Source: Roseibium aggregatum
GTDB lineage: Bacteria; Pseudomonadota; Alphaproteobacteria; Rhizobiales; Stappiaceae
DNA: 64,000 bases
Direction: 5' to 3'
NCBI RefSeq assembly: GCF_014692675.1
Contig: NZ_JABFCZ010000031.1
Location: forward strand, 1-64,000
The position numbers were made by a program, and so were the translations under genes. Positions 15,758 to 24,268 of the stretch are shown here, piece after piece. A model generated the notes under the pieces. It was not told the DNA's origin and ran no database searches. It saw nothing but the letters and a program-made list of their open reading frames with translations. Positions within the stretch are counted from its first letter, which is position 1, and the number at the start of each line of letters is the position of its first letter.

Positions 15758-17741
15758 CGCTTTCCTCCTCCTGAAGCACCAGAAGCACGGTGCCGTCCTG
15801 GACTTGTTCTCCTGCGGTCACCAGCACCTCGCCGATCACGCCGTCGCGCGGGGCCTTCAGCGTGTGTTCCATCTTCATGGCTTCGAGGACCACGAGCGGT
15901 TGGTCCCTTGTGACCGTGTCGCCGGGTTTGCCCTGCAGCAGCTTGACCAGTCCCGGCATGGGCGCAATGAGCTGGTCGCCGGCCCCGGCGGCCTCGTCCT
16001 CGCCCGCGAGCCGGTCAGGCAGGCCGAAACTGTGTGCGTCGCCGCCGAAGAAGACGGTGACATCGCCCTGCCCCATGGCAATCGAGGCGGACCGGCGGGC
16101 GCCGTTGCAATTGAAGACGATGGTGCCGTTATCGATCTCGCGCAGGTCGTAGGTTTGCGGTTCTTCGCCCAGATGGACGGTGAACCGGCCCGTTCCAAGC
16201 GCGTGCACCTCGACGTCGCGGCGCTCGCCGTCGATTTCCAGAAGCGCGTATTGGCGCGATGCGCTCCACATGCGCCAGCCGGCGAGGCTGTCCCAGGGAT
16301 CTGCGCCCTTGCGCGGCTCGGTCAGGCCGAGGGCTGCGAGCGCGGCCAGCGCAATGGCTTCGTCCGACGGGGGCGCTTCGGCGATCAGGCTCTGCAGATC
16401 GCGGTCGATCAGGCCGGTGTCGACATCGCCCTTCGAAAAGCCTTCATGACGGCACAGGCTTGCCAGGAAGGCGGCGTTGGTCACGCAACCGGCGACTTCC
16501 GTTTCCTCCAGGGCCGCAAGCAGCTTGGCGAGAGCCGTATCGCGGGTGGCCCCACGAACGATCACCTTGGCGATCATCGGATCGTAGAAAGGCGTGATCT
16601 CGTCGCCGGACCGCACGCCGCTGTCGATGCGAACGGAACCTTCCGGAAACCGCAGATGGGAGAGCGTGCCGATTGCGGGCAGGAAGCCCTTGGGGGCGTC
16701 TTCCGCGTAGAGGCGGGCCTCGAAGGCCCAGCCGGAGAAGCTGATCTCCTCCTGGGTCTTGGGCAGGGGATTGCCGGCGGCGACCTGAAGCTGCCACTCG
16801 ACCAGGTCCTCGCCGGTGATCATTTCGGTCACCGGGTGCTCCACCTGAAGCCGGGTGTTCATTTCCATGAAATAGAACCGGTCGGCGCTGAGCCCCTCGG
16901 AGACATCGGCGATGAACTCGATGGTGCCGGCGCCGGAATAGTCGATGGCCTTGGCCGCGGTAACGGCGGCCTCGCCCATGGCCTTGCGCATATCCTCCGG
17001 CATGTCCGGGGCAGGCGCTTCCTCAATGACTTTTTGGTGGCGGCGCTGCAGCGAACAGTCGCGCTCGAACAGGTGCACCGCATTGCCGTGGTTGTCGCCG
17101 AAGACCTGGATCTCGATGTGCCGCGGCTTGGTCAGATATTTCTCGATCAGCACCCGGCCGTCGCCGAAGCTGGCCTCGCCTTCCCGCTGCGCGCCTTCAA
17201 GGGCGCTTGAAAAATCCTTCGGGTCGTCGACCCGGCGCATGCCCTTGCCGCCGCCGCCGGCGCGCGCCTTGATCAAGACCGGGTAGCCGATCTTGTCGGC
17301 CTCACCTTTCAGGAACGCCGGGTCCTGGTTGTCGCCGTGATAGCCGGGGACGACCGGCACGCCGGCCTTTTCCATCAGCGCCTTGGCGGCGTCCTTCAGG
17401 CCCATGGCGCGGATCGCGTCGGCGCTCGGTCCGATGAAGGCGATCCCCGCCTTTGCCAGTTCGTCGACGAAGACCGGGTTTTCCGACAGGAAGCCATAGC
17501 CCGGATGGACTGCTTCCGCACCGCTCCTGCGGCAGGCGTCGATGATGGCGTCGATCTTCAGATAGCTTTCGCCGACGGGTGCGGGGCCGAGCCGGAAGGC
17601 CTCGTCGGCCATGGCGACGTGTTTCGCATTGGCGTCCGCATCGGAATAGACGGCGACCGTGCGGATGCCGAGCCTCCTGGCGGTTTCCATGACCCGGCAG
17701 GCGATCTCGCCGCGGTTGGCAATGAGGATTTTCCTGAACAT
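15747..17741 (-). CDS. mccA: methylcrotonyl-CoA carboxylase, biotin-carrying alpha subunit
   Basis: A 664-residue biotin-dependent carboxylase subunit. In order: biotin carboxylase ([20 protein letters not shown]-grasp loop ARAGGGGKGMR; EMNTRLQVEHPVTE), a linker, and a C-terminal biotinyl domain with VVLEAMKMEHTL carrying the biotinylated Lys. With mccB it carboxylates 3-methylcrotonyl-CoA in leucine breakdown. The ATG at 17741 overlaps the macrodomain stop (TGATG); a GTG one codon upstream is possible. A sequence matching its first 24 bases at 22 of 24 positions recurs at 18330-18353. Confidence 0.95.
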   Translation of the reverse strand: MFRKILIANRGEIACRVMETARRLGIRTVAVYSDADANAKHVAMADEAFRLGPAPVGESYLKIDAIIDACRRSGAEAVHPGYGFLSENPVFVDELAKAGIAFIGPSADAIRAMGLKDAAKALMEKAGVPVVPGYHGDNQDPAFLKGEADKIGYPVLIKARAGGGGKGMRRVDDPKDFSSALEGAQREGEASFGDGRVLIEKYLTKPRHIEIQVFGDNHGNAVHLFERDCSLQRRHQKVIEEAPAPDMPEDMRKAMGEAAVTAAKAIDYSGAGTIEFIADVSEGLSADRFYFMEMNTRLQVEHPVTEMITGEDLVEWQLQVAAGNPLPKTQEEISFSGWAFEARLYAEDAPKGFLPAIGTLSHLRFPEGSVRIDSGVRSGDEITPFYDPMIAKVIVRGATRDTALAKLLAALEETEVAGCVTNAAFLASLCRHEGFSKGDVDTGLIDRDLQSLIAEAPPSDEAIALAALAALGLTEPRKGADPWDSLAGWRMWSASRQYALLEIDGERRDVEVHALGTGRFTVHLGEEPQTYDLREIDNGTIVFNCNGARRSASIAMGQGDVTVFFGGDAHSFGLPDRLAGEDEAAGAGDQLIAPMPGLVKLLQGKPGDTVTRDQPLVVLEAMKMEHTLKAPRDGVIGEVLVTAGEQVQDGTVLLVLQEEESDAA

Positions 17742-18256
17742 CACGATTGAGCTCTCCTCAAAGCGGATTCGAGGTGGGTTTTGCTTGAAGCGTCGAAGGC
17801 GACGAGGACCACCTTTTCGATCTCAGGCAGATCGGTGAGTGTCTCGCGGATGGTGCTGACGGCGATCTCCGCCGCCTGATCGGCCGGGTAACCGTAGATG
17901 CCGGTCGAGATCGCCGGGAAGGCGAAGGTCTTGCAACCTTTCTCGGCGCCGAGCCTGAGCGAGGTCGCATAACAGGAGGCAAGCAGGGCCGGCTCGCCGT
18001 CGTTGCCGCCGCGCCAGACCGGTCCGACCGTGTGGATGACGTATTGGGCGGGCAGGTTATAGCCACCGGTGATCTTTGCATCTCCGGTCTTGCATCCGCC
18101 AAGCAGCCTGCATTCATGAACCAGCTCCGGTCCGGCCGCGCGATGGATCGCGCCGTCGACGCCGCCGCCGCCGAGCAGCGACGAATTGGCGGCGTTGACG
18201 ATGGCGTCGACCTCCAGCTTCGTGATGTCGCCCTGAATGACTTCGATCTTGTCCAT
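17741..18256 (-). CDS. macrodomain protein, ADP-ribose deacylase type
   Basis: A 171-residue single macrodomain. Motifs: [20 protein letters not shown] followed by a glycine-rich [15 protein letters not shown], then [21 protein letters not shown] and the distal-ribose loop [11 protein letters not shown]. These match the YmdB/MacroD class, which hydrolyses O-acetyl-ADP-ribose or removes ADP-ribose from proteins. It is coupled to mccA (TGATG overlap) and lies in the leucine-catabolic operon, where a macrodomain is unexpected. Removal of acyl groups from O-acyl-ADP-ribose made by sirtuins is one conceivable link. Confidence 0.92.
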   Translation of the reverse strand: MDKIEVIQGDITKLEVDAIVNAANSSLLGGGGVDGAIHRAAGPELVHECRLLGGCKTGDAKITGGYNLPAQYVIHTVGPVWRGGNDGEPALLASCYATSLRLGAEKGCKTFAFPAISTGIYGYPADQAAEIAVSTIRETLTDLPEIEKVVLVAFDASSKTHLESALRRAQS

Positions 18257-18260
18257 GGGC

Positions 18261-18353
18261 TTACATCCTGAACAGGCCGAAGCGATGGTCGGCGCAACTC
18301 AAAGGTCGGCCGACATTTCTTCGGACGCGGGCAAAGAGGAGTTTCCTGAACAT
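18261..18353 (-). pseudogene. chimeric scar: mccA-start-like fragment fused to mccB-end copy
   Basis: A 30-codon open frame lying between the 103-residue gene and the macrodomain gene. Its first 24 bases (18353-18330) match the first 24 of mccA at 22 positions, giving MFRKLLFA versus MFRKILIA. Its last 24 bases, through the stop, encode RFGLFRM, the exact C-terminus of mccB. The middle ([15 protein letters not shown]) matches neither. This looks like the residue of a tandem duplication of the mccB-mccA unit followed by internal deletion. It may still be translated, as it starts two bases after the upstream stop. Confidence 0.7.
18262..18284. repeat. direct repeat, copy A (mccB 3-prime end copy)
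   Basis: Twenty-three bases identical to 18683-18705, which are the last codons of mccB (RFGLFRM and the first two bases of the stop). The pair brackets the 103-residue gene and the mccA-like fragment, a spacing of 421 bases. Recombination between the two copies would delete exactly that interval and leave mccB intact. Confidence 0.85.
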
Positions 18354-18355
18354 GT

Positions 18356-18667
18356 TCACTTGCCTCCTTCGCCGGGGTCAATCGAACGCGCAATCTGCGT
18401 GAGATACCTGCTCAAATCGCTCCTGTTCAGAGCTGTTAAAACAAGGGTTGTTTGCCTCGGCTTTTCAAATTTCTCGCTGGTCAGGCAGTCATTATCTTTG
18501 CGAATGGTGTCAACTTTCACGACATCAATGATCTCGGAGCCAATCCGGATTTGATCGCCTTCGGCGAGTTCTCCTTCCGACGGTTGAAATTCCAGGGATG
18601 TGCCCTTTAGCGGGACGGTACTTGTCTCGCTGATTTCGAAAACATCATTCAGGGTGCCGCGGAACAT
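18356..18667 (-). CDS. hypothetical protein resembling elongation-factor domain II
   Basis: A 103-residue protein, with ATG at 18667 preceded by AGGAGG at good spacing. Residues 1-45 (FRGTLNDVFEISE, then VPLKGTSLEFQ and GELAEGDQIRIGS) follow the pattern of the beta-barrel domain II of EF-Tu-type GTPases, but no GTPase domain is present. The rest (RQTTLVLTALNRSDLSRYLT) is compatible with a final strand and helix. It sits between mccB and the macrodomain gene. Base composition is lower in GC than the flanking mcc genes, suggesting it was inserted. Function unknown. Confidence 0.65.
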   Translation of the reverse strand: MFRGTLNDVFEISETSTVPLKGTSLEFQPSEGELAEGDQIRIGSEIIDVVKVDTIRKDNDCLTSEKFEKPRQTTLVLTALNRSDLSRYLTQIARSIDPGEGGK

Positions 18668-18681
18668 CTCGGATAACCCTC

Positions 18682-20289
18682 CTACATCCTGAACAGGCCG
18701 AAGCGCGTGTCTTCGATCGGGGCGTTGAGGGCGGCCGACAGCGACAGGCCGAGGATGTCGCGGGTCTTGCGCGGATCGACGATGCCGTCGTCCCAGAGGC
18801 GGGCCGACGCATAGAGCGGATGGCCCTGTTCCTCGAACTGGTCGATGATGGGCTGCTTGAAGGCAGCCTCGTCTTCCGCTGACCAGGAGCCGCCCTTGCG
18901 CTCGATGCCGTCCCGGCGGACGGTGGCGAGCACGCCGGCGGCCTGTTCGCCGCCCATCACCGAAATGCGCGAGTTGGGCCAGGTCCACAGGAAGCGCGGG
19001 CTGTAGGCGCGGCCGCACATGCCGTAGTTGCCGGCGCCGAAGGAGCCGCCGACCAGCATGGTGATCTTCGGCACCTTGGTGGTGGCGACCGCGGTCACCA
19101 GCTTGGCGCCGTCCTTGGCAATGCCGCCGGATTCGTATTTGCGGCCGACCATGAAGCCGGTGATGTTCTGCAGGAAGACGAGCGGCACCTTGCGCTGGGA
19201 GCACAGCTCGACGAAGTGGGCGCCCTTGACCGCGCTCTCGGAGAAGAGCACGCCGTTGTTGGCGATGATACCGACGGGCAGCCCGTGAATATGGGCGAAG
19301 CCGCAGACCAGCGTAGTGCCGTAGCGCGCCTTGAATTCGTCGAAGCGGGAGCCGTCGACGGTGCGCGCAATGACCTCGCGGATATCGTAGGGGGTCTTCA
19401 GGTCGCCGGGCACGACGCCGAGGATTTCGTCCGGGTCGTAGAGCGGATCTTCCGGCGTCTGCCGTTCCACGCTCGCCGGCTTGATCCGGTTGAGACTGGC
19501 GATCGCACGGCGGGCAAGGGCGAGCGCATGGGCGTCGTCGCGGGCGAGATGGTCGGCCACGCCCGACAACCGCGTGTGAACATCACCGCCGCCGAGATCT
19601 TCCGCTGTCACTTCCTCACCGGTTGCCGCCTTCACCAGCGGCGGGCCGGCCAGGAAGATCGTGCCCTGGTTCTTGACGATGATGGTCTCGTCCGACATGG
19701 CCGGCACATAGGCGCCGCCGGCGGTGCACGAGCCCATGACCACGGCGATCTGGGAAATGCCCTTCGCCGACATGTTGGCCTGGTTGTAGAAGATCCGGCC
19801 GAAGTGATCCCTATCCGGGAACACCTCGTCCTGGTTCGGCAGGTTGGCGCCGCCGGAATCCACCAGGTAGACGCAGGGCAGGTTGTTCTGCTCGGCGATC
19901 TCCTGGGCGCGCAGGTGCTTCTTCACCGACATGGGATAGTAGGTGCCGCCTTTCACCGTGGCGTCGTTGGCGAGGATCATCACCTCGCGGCCTTCCACCC
20001 GGCCGATGCCGGCAATCATGCCGGCCGAAGGGGCTGCGCCGTCATACATGTCATGGGCGGCGAGCATGCCGACTTCCAGGAAGGGAGAACCCGGATCGAG
20101 CAGGCGGGAGACGCGCTCCCGCGGCAGGATCTTGCCGCGGGAGACGTGGCGCTGGCGCGCGTTTTCACCGCCGCCGTCGAGGGCGGCCTGCGCTGCGGAG
20201 CGCACCAGGTCGAGGGCGTCCTCATGGGCCTTGCGGTTGGCGGCGAATTCCGCGCTGCGCGGGGACAGGCTGGATTTAAGGATGCTCAT
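18682..20289 (-). CDS. mccB: methylcrotonyl-CoA carboxylase, carboxyltransferase beta subunit
   Basis: A 535-residue carboxyltransferase subunit, the usual MccB length. Features: N-terminal [50 protein letters not shown] (acyl-CoA oxyanion loop), and [27 protein letters not shown]. It transfers CO2 from carboxybiotin on MccA to 3-methylcrotonyl-CoA. The start follows the tetR stop by one base. Its final 23 coding bases are duplicated at 18262-18284. Confidence 0.95.
   Translation of the reverse strand: MSILKSSLSPRSAEFAANRKAHEDALDLVRSAAQAALDGGGENARQRHVSRGKILPRERVSRLLDPGSPFLEVGMLAAHDMYDGAAPSAGMIAGIGRVEGREVMILANDATVKGGTYYPMSVKKHLRAQEIAEQNNLPCVYLVDSGGANLPNQDEVFPDRDHFGRIFYNQANMSAKGISQIAVVMGSCTAGGAYVPAMSDETIIVKNQGTIFLAGPPLVKAATGEEVTAEDLGGGDVHTRLSGVADHLARDDAHALALARRAIASLNRIKPASVERQTPEDPLYDPDEILGVVPGDLKTPYDIREVIARTVDGSRFDEFKARYGTTLVCGFAHIHGLPVGIIANNGVLFSESAVKGAHFVELCSQRKVPLVFLQNITGFMVGRKYESGGIAKDGAKLVTAVATTKVPKITMLVGGSFGAGNYGMCGRAYSPRFLWTWPNSRISVMGGEQAAGVLATVRRDGIERKGGSWSAEDEAAFKQPIIDQFEEQGHPLYASARLWDDGIVDPRKTRDILGLSLSAALNAPIEDTRFGLFRM
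18683..18705. repeat. direct repeat, copy B (genuine mccB 3-prime end)
   Basis: The original of the 23-base duplication at 18262-18284, within the end of mccB. Because this copy continues in frame with the whole mccB gene, it is the ancestral one. Confidence 0.85.
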
Positions 20290-20290
20290 G

Positions 20291-20920
20291 TCATCCGTCT
20301 CCCGTGGGTTTCGACGTTTCGGGTGCCACGCACTTGCGCACCATCGTCAGATAAAGGGTTTCGATGTCTTGTCTGGAAAGGCCTCGGCCGGGCCGGTACC
20401 AGGTCGGTATGCCGGTCAGCATGGCGATGATGGCGCGGGTGGCGACCTTCGGGTCGGCGACGGCATAGCGTCCGGCCCGGACGCCGTCTTCCAGAAGGTC
20501 GGACAGGATTTTTTCGTATTGCTGGCGGGCGGCCTCGACTTCCGCGAAATTCTCCGGCTCCAGGTTGCGCAGTTCCATATAGGCGACGAACACCTCGTCG
20601 GCGCGTTCCAGGTGATAGCGGATGTGGAAGCGCACGAAGGCGTCCAGCGGGTCCTCGCCGGGAGACCTGGTGACCTCGTCCTTGTTCCAGGCAGCCAGCA
20701 GGTCGGCCATATGGGCCAGCATCAGATCGCGTAATATGTCCTGCTTGGTCGGGAAGTGATTGTAGAGGGCGCCCGGCTGAACGCCGACGTCGGTCGCGAT
20801 CTGGCGGACGGAGACGGCCGCATAGCCATGGCGTGCAAACAGCTTCAGCGCCGCGTCGCGCACACGGCGCGCGGTCTCGTCGCCCTTTCTGCGGGCCGGC
20901 TGTTCCGCCTCGACTTGCAT
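20291..20920 (-). CDS. TetR-family regulator of the leucine-catabolic operon
   Basis: A 209-residue TetR-family repressor. The helix-turn-helix is at about residues 14-58 ([25 protein letters not shown], then [19 protein letters not shown]) and a ligand-binding helical domain follows. The ATG at 20920 is preferred: longer in-frame starts would put the palindromic operator at 20951-20970 inside the coding sequence. It is the first gene of the operon, one base before mccB, so it probably represses its own transcript and responds to an acyl-CoA intermediate. Confidence 0.88.
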   Translation of the reverse strand: MQVEAEQPARRKGDETARRVRDAALKLFARHGYAAVSVRQIATDVGVQPGALYNHFPTKQDILRDLMLAHMADLLAAWNKDEVTRSPGEDPLDAFVRFHIRYHLERADEVFVAYMELRNLEPENFAEVEAARQQYEKILSDLLEDGVRAGRYAVADPKVATRAIIAMLTGIPTWYRPGRGLSRQDIETLYLTMVRKCVAPETSKPTGDG

Positions 20921-20950
20921 GTCTTCAATTGTTCTCCCGATTACAAAAAT

Positions 20951-20970
20951 AAATGAACGATCATTCATTT
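20951..20970. promoter_or_regulatory. candidate TetR operator
   Basis: A near-perfect 20-base palindrome, AAATGAAC-GATC-ATTCATTT, broken only at one symmetric pair. It lies 31 bases upstream of the TetR start and in the gap shared with the divergent PPK2 gene. Symmetry, size and position are typical of an autoregulatory TetR site. Confidence 0.7.
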
Positions 20971-21097
20971 TCAACTTAAATCTGGTGACCTTGAATGTAG
21001 CACTCTCGCCCGGTGCCGGATCTGTCAAAAAAGCTACACACAGACGCGGTTGACACTAGGATTGTGATGATACCGGTCAGGAGCGAAGGGAATTGCG

Positions 21098-22006
21098 ATG
21101 GGAGACGACAGTGCCAAGAGCTGGGTCGAGGCGGAATGGCAGGACAGCCTGGACGAAGAGCTGGAAATGGAGATCGACGATCTGCTGATCGCCAAGGATC
21201 TCGCCTACATTTCGGAGCTGAAGCACAAGTCCGCGATCGACCGGAACACCTATTTTCACGAACTTCTAAGGCTGCAGGCCGAACTGGTGAAAATGCAGGA
21301 CTGGGTCCAGCATACGGGCGAAAAGCTGGTCGTCATCTTCGAAGGCCGCGATGCGGCCGGCAAGGGCGGGGTGATCAAGCGGATCACGCAGCGGCTCAAT
21401 CCCCGGGTCTGCCGGGTCGTGGCGCTGCCCGCGCCGACGGAACGGGAAAAGACCCAGTGGTATTTCCAGCGTTATGTTCCCCATCTTCCCGCCGCCGGCG
21501 AAATCGTTCTGTTCGACCGGTCCTGGTACAACCGGTCCGGCGTGGAACGGGTCATGGGCTTTGCGAGCGAGCCTCAGGTCGAGGAATTCTTCAACGACGT
21601 ATCGGAGTTCGAGCGCATGCTGGTGCGCTCCGGCATCCGTCTGATCAAGTACTGGTTCTCGATCACCGACCAGGAGCAGCAGCTGCGCTTCCTGATGCGT
21701 ATCCACGATCCGCTGAAACAGTGGAAGCTGAGCCCCATGGACCTGGAATCCCGCGTGCGCTGGGAGGATTACACCAAGGCGAAGGAAGAAACCTTCGAGC
21801 GGACCAATATTCCCGAAGCCCCCTGGTTCATCGTGGAGGGCAACGACAAGAAGCAGGCGCGGCTGAACTGCATCAGCCATCTGCTGTCCATGCTGCCTTA
21901 CGAGGAAATTCCCCACGACCCGATCACGCTTCCCGACCGGGTGTTCAATCCGGACTATGAGCGCAAGGTGCTGCCCGAGCGGCTTTACGTGCCGGACAAG
22001 TACTGA
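21098..22006 (+). CDS. ppk2: polyphosphate kinase 2
   Basis: A 302-residue PPK2-family enzyme with Walker A (FEGRDAAGKGGVIKRI), the lid-region ALPAPTEREKTQWYFQRYVPHLP, and Walker B (FDRSWYNRSGVERVMGF). It transfers phosphate between polyphosphate and nucleotides, mainly making ATP or GTP from polyP. A single P-loop domain of about 300 residues fits the short class. AAGGG precedes the start. It is divergent from tetR; a TTGACA lies at 21050-21055, but no good -10 is at matching spacing. Confidence 0.93.
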   Translation: MGDDSAKSWVEAEWQDSLDEELEMEIDDLLIAKDLAYISELKHKSAIDRNTYFHELLRLQAELVKMQDWVQHTGEKLVVIFEGRDAAGKGGVIKRITQRLNPRVCRVVALPAPTEREKTQWYFQRYVPHLPAAGEIVLFDRSWYNRSGVERVMGFASEPQVEEFFNDVSEFERMLVRSGIRLIKYWFSITDQEQQLRFLMRIHDPLKQWKLSPMDLESRVRWEDYTKAKEETFERTNIPEAPWFIVEGNDKKQARLNCISHLLSMLPYEEIPHDPITLPDRVFNPDYERKVLPERLYVPDKY

Positions 22007-22104
22007 TTTGCCCTCTTGGGCCTTGCCACCCCGGCGGGGACTTGCCATGACTGTCGCAACGATCTGAGGGGCGTTCCTCAAAACCGGTTGCAAGGAGGCG
22101 GAAA

Positions 22105-23118
22105 ATGGCGGGACAAACGAAAACCATCCGGTGGGGGATCCTGTCGACGGCCAGGATCGGCGTGGAGAAATTCATCCCGGCCATCGGGCGCTCGCAAACC
22201 GGAACCACTGTCGCGATTGCCTCGCGGGGTCTGGAGCGGGCAAAGGCAGCGGCTGCGGATCTCGGCATTCCGAAAGCCTACGGCAGCTACGAGGAACTGC
22301 TCGCCGACCCGGACATCGACGCGATCTACAATCCCCTGCCGAACCACCTGCATGTGCCGTTGACGATCCAGGCAGTCGAAGCCGGAAAGCATGTCCTGTG
22401 CGAGAAGCCGGTTGCGCTCAACGCGGAAGAAGCACGCCAGCTTCTGACCCTGCCGAAGGACCGGCTGGTGGCCGAGGGCTTCATGGTGCGGGCCCATCCG
22501 CAGTGGATCCGGGCACGGGAGATCGTCCGTTCCGGCGAACTGGGCGAGCTTCGCGCGATCCAGTCGTTTTTCAGCTACTACAACGCCGATCCGGGCAATA
22601 TCCGCAACATGGCCGATATCGGCGGCGGCGCCCTTCTGGATATCGGCTGCTACCCGATGGTGGCGGCGCGCTATTTCTTCGAGGCCGAGCCCAGTCGGGC
22701 CCTGTCCATGATCGATCGGGATCCGGTCATGAAGACCGACCGTCTTTCCAGCGGCATCCTGGATTTCGGCGAGGGGCGCCGGCTCGATTTCACCGTGTCG
22801 ACCCAGATGGTTCCCTATCAGCGGGTGAACCTGTACGGCACGAAGAAGCGCCTGGAAATCGTGATCCCGTTCAATGCCCCTCAGCAGCAGGAGACGGTCA
22901 TTCGTCTCGATGACGGCTCCATCCTCGGTGACGGGGCGGTGATCTCCGAGACGATCGCGCCGAGCGATCAGTATGCCGAACTCGTCGATACCTTCGGCCG
23001 CTCGATCCTGGGAGACATCAAGCTCCCCTACGGCCCCGAAGACGCCGTCCAGAACATGGCCATCCTCGACGCGCTGTTCGCCTCGGAAAAAACCGACGGC
23101 TGGGCGGCGATCGGATAG
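22105..23118 (+). CDS. Gfo/Idh/MocA-family NAD(P)-dependent oxidoreductase
   Basis: A 337-residue oxidoreductase with an N-terminal Rossmann fold (RWGILSTARIGVEKFIPAI) and the family motif HVLCEKPVALNAEEAR, whose Glu-Lys-Pro contains the catalytic lysine. The second domain includes the usual GALLDIGCYPMVAARYFF segment. The substrate is probably a sugar, inositol or related polyol but is not defined. AAGGAGG precedes the ATG. It stands alone between ppk2 and a palindromic repeat. Confidence 0.9.
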   Translation: MAGQTKTIRWGILSTARIGVEKFIPAIGRSQTGTTVAIASRGLERAKAAAADLGIPKAYGSYEELLADPDIDAIYNPLPNHLHVPLTIQAVEAGKHVLCEKPVALNAEEARQLLTLPKDRLVAEGFMVRAHPQWIRAREIVRSGELGELRAIQSFFSYYNADPGNIRNMADIGGGALLDIGCYPMVAARYFFEAEPSRALSMIDRDPVMKTDRLSSGILDFGEGRRLDFTVSTQMVPYQRVNLYGTKKRLEIVIPFNAPQQQETVIRLDDGSILGDGAVISETIAPSDQYAELVDTFGRSILGDIKLPYGPEDAVQNMAILDALFASEKTDGWAAIG

Positions 23119-23158
23119 CTGCAAGCGGTGTCAGGCACGGCCGTGCTCCACACACAAC

Positions 23159-23282
23159 CGTCACCCCGGCCTTGAGCCGGGGCCTACTCGCAGATCCACT
23201 TGCCGCAGCGCCGATCAGAAGAACGGAGGCTCTGGAAACGAGTAGGTCCCGGCTCTCCGCTGACGCTCCGGCCGGGATGACG
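23159..23282. repeat. dispersed palindromic repeat, copy 2
   Basis: A 124-base element starting CGTCACCCCGG and ending CCGGGATGACG, with an inner inverted pair GGCCTACTCG / CGAGTAGGTCC. It is related to the elements at 12302 and 25780. It lies between the convergent oxidoreductase and infC genes, beside the infC terminator. Confidence 0.8.
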
Positions 23283-23310
23283 ATGGAGAGGCACGGTGTT
23301 GTCGATAAAC

Positions 23311-23337
23311 AAAAAACCCCGCCGAATGGCGGGGTTT
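23311..23337 (-). terminator. rho-independent terminator of infC
   Basis: Stem AAACCCCGCC / GGCGGGGTTT around a GAAT loop (23314-23337). On the minus strand it is followed by TTTTTT. It lies about 40 bases beyond the infC stop. Confidence 0.85.
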
Positions 23338-23377
23338 GTGTTTCAAGCGGACAAAACGTCCGCGGCGGGTTATCCGC

Positions 23378-23917
23378 TTATTTGATCGGTGCGAGCACCA
23401 TCACCATCTGCCGGCCTTCCAGCTTGGGATGGGATTCGACCTTGGCGATTTCCGCCGTTTCGTCGCGCACCTTGTTCAGAAGCTTCATGCCGAGATCCTG
23501 GTGGGCCATTTCACGGCCCCGGAACCGGAGTGTCACCTTGACCTTGTCGCCGTCGTTGAAGAACCGCAGCATGTTTTTCATCTTCACCTCGTAGTCGTGG
23601 GTGTCGATGTTCGGACGCATCTTGATCTCCTTGATCTCGACGGTCTTCTGCTTCTTGCGGGTTTCGGCAGCTTTTTTCTGCGCCTGATATTTGTAGCGGC
23701 CATAGTCCAGGATCTTGCAGACTGGCGGCTGCGCGTTCGGCTGAATTTCTACCAGGTCGAGACCGGCTTCCATGGCGATATCCATGGCCTCTTCGGTCGG
23801 AATAATGCCCCGGTTGGAGCCTTCATGATCGATCAGCTGAACTTCGCGAACGCGAATTTCTTGGTTGGTGCGCGGGCCTTCCTTGGTCGGGGGCGGGGCG
23901 CGGAACGGACGGCGAAT
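23378..23917 (-). CDS. infC: translation initiation factor IF-3
   Basis: A 179-residue IF-3, binding the 30S subunit and proofreading start codons. N-domain: [62 protein letters not shown]-domain: [21 protein letters not shown] and [13 protein letters not shown]. No ATG, GTG or TTG gives the expected N-terminus. An ATT at 23917-23915 lies nine bases after GAGGAG and begins exactly where IF-3 should (fM-RRPF). AUU start codons allow IF-3 to repress its own synthesis, as in E. coli. A longer ATG-started reading has no ribosome site. Confidence 0.92.
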   Translation of the reverse strand: MRRPFRAPPPTKEGPRTNQEIRVREVQLIDHEGSNRGIIPTEEAMDIAMEAGLDLVEIQPNAQPPVCKILDYGRYKYQAQKKAAETRKKQKTVEIKEIKMRPNIDTHDYEVKMKNMLRFFNDGDKVKVTLRFRGREMAHQDLGMKLLNKVRDETAEIAKVESHPKLEGRQMVMVLAPIK

Positions 23918-23932
23918 GGTCGCTAACTCCTC
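23915..23932 (-). promoter_or_regulatory. infC ribosome binding site with AUU start codon
   Basis: On the minus strand GAGGAG (23932-23927), nine spacer bases, then ATT (23917-23915). The strong Shine-Dalgarno next to a non-standard start is the arrangement known for IF-3 autoregulation. Confidence 0.75.
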
Positions 23933-24268
23933 TAACGTTGCAGTTTCAAGCTCGAATACACTGCCTTCCGGGATGGTGCACCGATACCCCCGCACGCAAG
24001 CGCCGAGGTTGAACAGTCATCGGGTGCCGGACAAGGCAGTCCCAGAAAATCCGGCGAAACGGGGAAAATGTCAACCGGAATCAGTGATTCAGCGTAGGTC
24101 GGGGTCGATTGTTTCCTTGTTTCGGCACACTTCATGGTCGATGTGACGACACAATGCGCGGTGCCGGATTTTTACCGGTGAAGGCGTTTGAATTTCACAG
24201 TCTTGCTCTTTAGATGTGGCATCCGGACGGCGGTCGTGTCGGCGCACCGGAAAAGAGGAAAGCCAATC

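Noticed and set aside
21050-21073. Sigma-70 promoter for ppk2 starting at TTGACA (21050)
   Set aside because: No acceptable -10 hexamer is found at 16-18 base spacing, so it is not reported as a feature.
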